Part shown: positions 60,058 through 64,000 of the stretch, in pieces | Layout of the letters: each line of letters opens with the position of its first letter | Numbering within the stretch: the stretch's first letter is position 1 | DNA from: Xenorhabdus sp. IM139775 | Lineage (GTDB): Bacteria; Pseudomonadota; Gammaproteobacteria; Enterobacterales; Enterobacteriaceae | Assembly: GCF_028598745.1 (NCBI RefSeq) | Contig: NZ_JAQRFK010000004.1 | Span: forward strand, 1 to 64,000 | DNA length: 64,000 bases | Direction of reading: 5' to 3' | The notes under the pieces: model-generated | What the model was told of the DNA's origin: nothing | What the model saw: the letters and a program-made list of their open reading frames with translations, nothing else | Databases searched by the model: none | Position numbers and translations under genes: made by a program

Positions 60058-61923
60058 ATGAGCATTGATATAGCGAAATATCCAACATTGGCATTGGCAG
60101 AAACTCCAGAAGAGCTTCGCCTGCTACCCAAAGAAACCTTGCCAAAGTTATGTGATGAACTGCGTCAATTTTTGCTGAACAGTGTCAGCCGTTCCAGTGG
60201 TCACTTTGCTTCCGGCCTTGGCGCTATCGAATTAACCGTCGCACTCCATTATGTTTATAAAACGCCCTTTGATAATTTAGTCTGGGATGTGGGTCATCAG
60301 GCCTACCCACACAAAATTTTGACTGGACGTCGTGATCGCATTAATACCATTCGCCAAAAAAATGGCCTTCATCCCTTCCCTTGGCGGGAAGAAAGTGAAT
60401 ACGACACCTTATGTGTCGGTCACTCATCCACCTCCATCAGTGCAGGCTTAGGGATGGCGATTGCTGCCAAACATGAAGGCAAAGGCCGCAAGACAGTATG
60501 CGTCATCGGGGATGGTGCCATTACTGCGGGCATGGCGTTCGAAGCCATGAACCATGCCGGGGCTATCGACCCTGACATGTTGGTGATCCTCAATGACAAT
60601 GAAATGTCTATCTCTGAAAACGTCGGAGCATTGAATAACCATCTGGCACAAATTCTGTCCGGCAAGCTGTACACAACGCTGCGTGAAGGCGGCAAAAAGG
60701 TATTTTCCAACCTGCCTCCGATCAAAGAGTTATTGAAAAAAACGGAAGAGCACCTGAAAGGCATGGTGGTGCCCGGAACGCTGTTCGAAGAGCTTGGCTT
60801 CAACTATATCGGGCCTGTTGATGGTCATGATGTATTGGCGCTGACCCAGACGTTGAAAAATATGCGTGAACTGAAAGGGCCACAATTCCTGCATATCATG
60901 ACGAAAAAAGGTCGTGGTTATGCGCCAGCGGAAAAAGATCCCATCAGTTGGCATGCCGTTCCCAAATTTGATCCCGCGACCGGTTCCCTGCCAAAAAGCG
61001 CAGAGACTCGCCCGACATTCTCCAAGATCTTCGGTGACTGGCTGTGTGAAGAAGCCGTACATGATAAAAGATTGATGGCGATCACCCCCGCCATGCGGGA
61101 AGGTTCCGGCATGGTGCGTTTCTCCCGCGAGTATCCTGAGCAATACTTTGATGTCGCGATTGCCGAACAACATGCGGTCACGTTTGCCGCAGGTCTGGCT
61201 ATCGGCGGTTACAAGCCTGTCGTCGCCATTTACTCCACCTTCCTGCAACGCGCTTATGATCAAGTGATCCACGATGTCGCCATCCAAAACCTGCCTGTCT
61301 TGTTTGCCATCGACCGTGGCGGCATCGCCGGTGCAGATGGTCAGACCCATCAAGGGGCATTTGATCTCTCCTTCCTGCGCTGTATTCCGAATATGGTCAT
61401 CATGGCGCCCAGCGATGAAAACGAATGCCGTCAGATGCTGCATACCGGATATCATTATCAAGCCGGCCCTGCTGCTGTCCGTTATCCTCGTGGTACAGGC
61501 ACCGGTGCTGAACGCCAACCGCTGGAAACATTGCCCATCGGCAAGGGCGTGATCCGCCGTCAGGGGGAACGCATTGCAATCCTTAACTTTGGCACATTAT
61601 TACCTTATGCACAGCAAGCGGCAGAAGCCCTGAATGCAACCGTTGTGGACATGCGTTTTGTCAAACCGCTGGATAAAGAATTAATACTGGAAATGGCCGC
61701 CAGCCATGACTTGCTGGTGACTTTGGAAGAAAATGCCATCATGGGCGGTGCCGGCAGTGGGGTTAACGAACTGCTGATGCAGGAAAAGTTATCCACTCCC
61801 GTATTGAATCTGGGTTTACCCGATTATTTTATCCCGCAAGGAACACAACAAGAGCTTCATGTTGATTTAGGACTCGATGCAACGGGTATTCAACACAGTA
61901 TCGAAAAATATCTGGCTAAATAA
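60058..61923 (+). CDS. dxs: 1-deoxy-D-xylulose-5-phosphate synthase
   Basis: First enzyme of the MEP isoprenoid pathway; also feeds thiamine and pyridoxal synthesis. 621 aa (620 in E. coli). TPP-binding [16 protein letters not shown] ... NDNEMSIS and the transketolase middle domain with [15 protein letters not shown] are intact. ATG 60058 ([17 protein letters not shown]) matches the family; the frame is open 31 codons upstream and overlaps ispA but is not conserved. Fosmidomycin, the substrate of Fsr at the window start, acts on the next step of this pathway. Confidence 0.97.
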   Translation: MSIDIAKYPTLALAETPEELRLLPKETLPKLCDELRQFLLNSVSRSSGHFASGLGAIELTVALHYVYKTPFDNLVWDVGHQAYPHKILTGRRDRINTIRQKNGLHPFPWREESEYDTLCVGHSSTSISAGLGMAIAAKHEGKGRKTVCVIGDGAITAGMAFEAMNHAGAIDPDMLVILNDNEMSISENVGALNNHLAQILSGKLYTTLREGGKKVFSNLPPIKELLKKTEEHLKGMVVPGTLFEELGFNYIGPVDGHDVLALTQTLKNMRELKGPQFLHIMTKKGRGYAPAEKDPISWHAVPKFDPATGSLPKSAETRPTFSKIFGDWLCEEAVHDKRLMAITPAMREGSGMVRFSREYPEQYFDVAIAEQHAVTFAAGLAIGGYKPVVAIYSTFLQRAYDQVIHDVAIQNLPVLFAIDRGGIAGADGQTHQGAFDLSFLRCIPNMVIMAPSDENECRQMLHTGYHYQAGPAAVRYPRGTGTGAERQPLETLPIGKGVIRRQGERIAILNFGTLLPYAQQAAEALNATVVDMRFVKPLDKELILEMAASHDLLVTLEENAIMGGAGSGVNELLMQEKLSTPVLNLGLPDYFIPQGTQQELHVDLGLDATGIQHSIEKYLAK

Positions 61924-61934
61924 ATTTTAATCAT

Positions 61935-61969
61935 GGATGAATGTTTAATAGCAACATTCATCCGTTTTT
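61935..61969 (+). terminator. dxs terminator
   Basis: GGATGAATGTT (61935-61945) pairs exactly with AACATTCATCC (61953-61963), 7-nt loop, then GTTTTTC. 12 bp after the dxs stop; ends the xseB-ispA-dxs unit. Confidence 0.93.
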
Positions 61970-62077
61970 CTCTCTATTGAAATTCTTATTCCCTATAATT
62001 TTTCTATTCCAAATAAACAACATTCTAAAATTGCAGATCAATTCCAAACTCCTATTTATAGTTTCAAAAAATAATCA

Positions 62078-62105
62078 TTAACATCAATAAATAGCTTTTC
62101 ATAAT
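62078..62105 (+). promoter_or_regulatory. Candidate sigma70 promoter for an intergenic RNA
   Basis: TTAACA (62078-62083) and CATAAT (62100-62105), each 5 of 6 to consensus, are 16 nt apart. Predicted start near 62112. The promoter stands after the dxs terminator and more than 250 bp before pcp. Confidence 0.4.
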
Positions 62106-62111
62106 ACCGCT

Positions 62112-62241
62112 ACACTTTGGCGAAGGCATGTGGCATAAGGCGTCAGGGATGTTTCATCTACAAACGACCACCAGATGGGACTTAGCCGTTAATTCTGGTA
62201 ACCAGCAAAAAGTAACTGTACATTTATACAGTTGCTTTTTG
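62112..62241 (+). ncRNA. Candidate small RNA between dxs and pcp
   Basis: About 130 nt with no ORF of note. It has a possible promoter (62078-62105), several short complementary segments (CATCT/AGATG near 62151-62178; CTGGT/ACCAG near 62194-62206) and ends in a long hairpin. There GCAAAAAGTAACTGTA faces TACAGTTGCTTTTTGC with one wobble pair, giving an A-tract/T-tract terminator. It matches no RNA family I could recall, including TPP, cobalamin and c-di-GMP riboswitches. It could also be a leader of pcp. Confidence 0.35.
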
Positions 62242-62289
62242 CAAAGCTATTTATATTCCTGCTCTATTTTTTAATGTTTTATATAGCCG

Positions 62290-62343
62290 ATAAACTTTAA
62301 GTTGCAGCTCGCAAAATAAAAGCATCTTGAAGTACGGCGAGTA
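62290..62343. repeat. Dispersed palindromic intergenic repeat, copy 2
   Basis: ATAAACTTTAAGTTGCAGCT at the left end and ATCTTGAAGTACGGCGAGTA at the right match the termini of the element at 34027-34120 with a few substitutions. The interior is shorter (54 against 94 bp). Ends 22 bp before the pcp ATG. Confidence 0.7.
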
Positions 62344-62365
62344 AAAACAACAACAAGGTACCGTC

Positions 62366-63031
62366 ATGAAAACGATTTTAGTCACGGCTTTTGAGCCTTT
62401 CGGTGGTGAAACCATCAATCCATCATGGGAGGCCGTCAGGCCATTGCAGGGAGACCAAATTGCGGGGGCGAATATTGAAGTTTGCCAACTGCCTTGCGTT
62501 TTCGATGCTTCCCTGAAACATCTCTACACCGCCATTGAACGGGTTAAAGCCGAGGTGGTGATTGCCGTCGGGGAAGCCGGAGGCAGACCCAATATCAGTG
62601 TAGAACGCATCGCAATCAATGTTAACGATGCCCGTATTCCGGATAACGCTGACAAACAGCCAATTGATACGCCTGTCATTATAGGTGGCCCCGCGGCTTA
62701 TTTTTCGACCCTGCCCATCAAAACCATAGTTAATGCGCTAAATGCTAGCGGCATTCCTGCAACCGTCTCCCAAACGGCGGGAACCTTCGTTTGCAACCAT
62801 GTGATGTACGGGTTGCTGCATTATTTGCAGCAACGTAATTTGAACCAACCAGCCTCCGTTGTACGGGGCGGTTTTATCCACGTTCCTTATTTACCGGAAC
62901 AGGCCGCCAGACATTCTGGTACAACCCCAAGTATGGCGGTAGAGATGATGACGACAGCATTGAAAATCGCCATCGAATCGACATTGAAGAATGCAAAAGA
63001 TATTACCGCCACCGGCGGGACAACAAGCTGA
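62366..63031 (+). CDS. pcp: Pyrrolidone-carboxylate peptidase (pyroglutamyl peptidase I)
   Basis: Cytosolic C15 cysteine peptidase removing N-terminal pyroglutamate. 221 aa (family about 215). Catalytic residues are visible: Glu80 in [19 protein letters not shown], Cys143 in [13 protein letters not shown] and His172 in [16 protein letters not shown] lies before the ATG. It occupies the place of yajO between dxs and pgpA in E. coli and is flanked on the left by a dispersed repeat. Convergent with pgpA across a perfect 19-bp inverted repeat. Confidence 0.95.
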   Translation: MKTILVTAFEPFGGETINPSWEAVRPLQGDQIAGANIEVCQLPCVFDASLKHLYTAIERVKAEVVIAVGEAGGRPNISVERIAINVNDARIPDNADKQPIDTPVIIGGPAAYFSTLPIKTIVNALNASGIPATVSQTAGTFVCNHVMYGLLHYLQQRNLNQPASVVRGGFIHVPYLPEQAARHSGTTPSMAVEMMTTALKIAIESTLKNAKDITATGGTTS

Positions 63032-63070
63032 ATGAAACAGCCACTGAGTTCCAGTGGCTGTTTCATTCAG
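63028..63070. terminator. Perfect 19-bp inverted repeat covering both stop codons of pcp and pgpA
   Basis: CTGAATGAAACAGCCACTG (63028-63046) is exactly complementary to 63052-63070, with a 5-nt loop. The pcp TGA (63029-63031) lies in one arm and the pgpA TGA (63069-63067, minus strand) at the mirror position in the other. Works as a shared terminator in both directions. Confidence 0.88.
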
Positions 63071-63558
63071 AAAGGTAACACTTGGTAGAAATTCAGTAGC
63101 CAGATAACCACCACCGCAAAGATAGCTGCGATAATGTCATCCAGCATAATGCCGATACCACCTTTCACATAGCGGTCAAACCAGCGGATCGGCCAGGGTT
63201 TCCACATATCAAAAATGCGGAATACCACAAAGCCAACCAAAACCCATTGCCAGTTGAGCACCGGGATCGCCATCAGGGTGATCCACATACCTATGAATTC
63301 ATCCCAGACGACACAACCCGGATCATCCACCTTCATTGCATCAGCAGCCTTCTGGCAGATCACGCAGCCAATGACGGTTCCCAACACAATCGCCAGCCAG
63401 ATTCCCCATGTCGGTAGCTGCACCAGCAACAACCAGAAAGGGATCGCCGCCACGGAACCCATTGTGCCCGGTATCACCGGCGATAAGCCACTGCCGAACC
63501 CCGTCGCCAGTAAATGCCACGCATTACTCATTTTTAAGTGGCGTTTTGCATCATCCAT
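63067..63558 (-). CDS. pgpA: Phosphatidylglycerophosphatase A
   Basis: Inner-membrane enzyme dephosphorylating phosphatidylglycerophosphate to phosphatidylglycerol. 163 aa (172 in E. coli; shorter at both ends). Conserved [44 protein letters not shown] with catalytic acidic residues, and [20 protein letters not shown] 63558 follows GGAGGG and overlaps the end of thiL by 8 bp; the longer frame upstream is thiL in another frame. Confidence 0.96.
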   Translation of the reverse strand: MDDAKRHLKMSNAWHLLATGFGSGLSPVIPGTMGSVAAIPFWLLLVQLPTWGIWLAIVLGTVIGCVICQKAADAMKVDDPGCVVWDEFIGMWITLMAIPVLNWQWVLVGFVVFRIFDMWKPWPIRWFDRYVKGGIGIMLDDIIAAIFAVVVIWLLNFYQVLPF

Positions 63559-64000
63559 GTGTTCCCTCCGTTTGATCATTTTCTTCCTGATGCGCAACCG
63601 GACAAAGTGCTACCGGTTTTTTATCCGTTTTAAAATGGTCAAAGCCGTTCAGATCCAATGCAATTTCTTCATTATGGTTAAAATAGCGGATGCCTTCTGA
63701 TTCCGGCCTGATTTGCCCAATACAGCAGAAACTCGCGCCGGCATGGGCCAATGCCATATTTAACGCGCCACGGTTCAGCTCAGGTACGGTGAAGCACAAT
63801 TCATAATCTTCCCCGCCGCTCAACGCCCATTTCAACGCCTGTTCAGGGGAGACATATTGCTGCATCGCTTCCGAATAAGGTAACGCATCCAGATTAATAC
63901 GCGCACCACATTGGCTCGTGGTCAGAATATGGTTGAGGTCAGAAATTAATCCATCAGACAAATCAATCGCGGAAGATGCCAGATTACGCAATGCCTGTCC
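63551..64000 (-). CDS. thiL: Thiamine-monophosphate kinase, C-terminal part (5' end outside window)
   Basis: Phosphorylates thiamine monophosphate to the diphosphate cofactor. The frame is open to the window edge; 149 codons are present of about 325. Visible: [25 protein letters not shown] and [24 protein letters not shown], both strongly conserved with E. coli. The C-terminus carries an extra tail after FDHFKT ([23 protein letters not shown]) compared with E. coli, which ends near there. Overlaps pgpA by 8 bp, the nusB-thiL-pgpA order. Confidence 0.95.
   Translation of the reverse strand, partial: GQALRNLASSAIDLSDGLISDLNHILTTSQCGARINLDALPYSEAMQQYVSPEQALKWALSGGEDYELCFTVPELNRGALNMALAHAGASFCCIGQIRPESEGIRYFNHNEEIALDLNGFDHFKTDKKPVALCPVAHQEENDQTEGTHG

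Noticed and set aside
62112-62241. Possible c-di-GMP-I, TPP, cobalamin or moco riboswitch before pcp
   Set aside because: A local AGATGGGAC segment recalls the c-di-GMP-I motif, but the conserved GCAAA segments and tetraloop/receptor are missing; no other known consensus was found.

Overview
The window is a compact, mostly single-copy stretch of an enterobacterial chromosome. Gene order (fsr-ybaL-gsk ... hemH-adk-htpG-recR-ybaB-dnaX-apt-priC ... acrRAB ... tomB-hha ... amtB-glnK-mdlBA ... ppiD-hupB-lon-clpXP-tig-bolA ... cyoABCDE ... thiI-xseB-ispA-dxs ... pgpA-thiL) follows the Escherichia coli 9-11 min region. Protein divergence, AT-rich intergenic DNA, absence of several E. coli genes (aes, ybaN, maa, ybaY, cof, yajO) and presence of cdsH, pcp, a Tsx/OmpK-type porin and a short palindromic intergenic repeat point to the Morganellaceae, most likely Xenorhabdus or Photorhabdus. 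That assignment rests on recognition, not on a database search. No phage, insertion sequence, tRNA, CRISPR array or toxin island was seen.

Layout. 1-7 kb: MFS exporter Fsr (5' end outside), cation/proton antiporter YbaL, guanosine kinase Gsk, a lone Wzz chain-length regulator and ferrochelatase HemH. 7-14.6 kb: adk, htpG, the recR-ybaB-dnaX-apt block (dnaX keeps the programmed -1 frameshift), then priC and rsmS. 14.7-23.4 kb: MscK, AcrR and the divergently transcribed AcrAB efflux pump. 23.4-25.3 kb: sparse DNA with an unrecognised 45-codon ORF, tomB-hha and the SRP RNA gene. 25.3-34 kb: tesB, amtB-glnK, the heterodimeric ABC exporter MdlAB, decR with its divergent target cdsH, and queC. 34-44.7 kb: fadM, ybaV, then the protein-quality block ppiD-hupB-lon-clpX-clpP-tig and bolA. 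45-53.3 kb: yajG-ampG, a Tsx/OmpK channel and the cytochrome bo3 operon. 53.4-64 kb: yajR, yajQ, panE-yajL, thiI, xseB-ispA-dxs, pcp, pgpA and the 3' part of thiL.

The genes fall into coherent functions: envelope and efflux (Fsr, YbaL, AcrAB, MdlAB, MscK, Tsx/OmpK, AmpG), replication and repair (DnaX, PriC, RecR, RsmS), proteostasis (HtpG, PpiD, Lon, ClpXP, Tig), aerobic respiration with haem supply (CyoA-E, HemH) and isoprenoid/thiamine synthesis (Dxs, IspA, ThiI, ThiL). Regulatory sites that can be read directly include two sigma32 promoters (htpG, lon), a sigma54 promoter (glnK), an AcrR-type operator and many hairpin terminators.

No clearly new multi-gene system was found. The most interesting unexplained items are small: a hairpin that buries the ribosome-binding site ahead of priC together with an overlapping 20-codon leader ORF, a candidate small RNA between dxs and pcp, an orphan small ORF behind a near-consensus promoter after acrB, an apparently empty O-antigen locus between hemH and gsk, and several dispersed or perfect inverted repeats.
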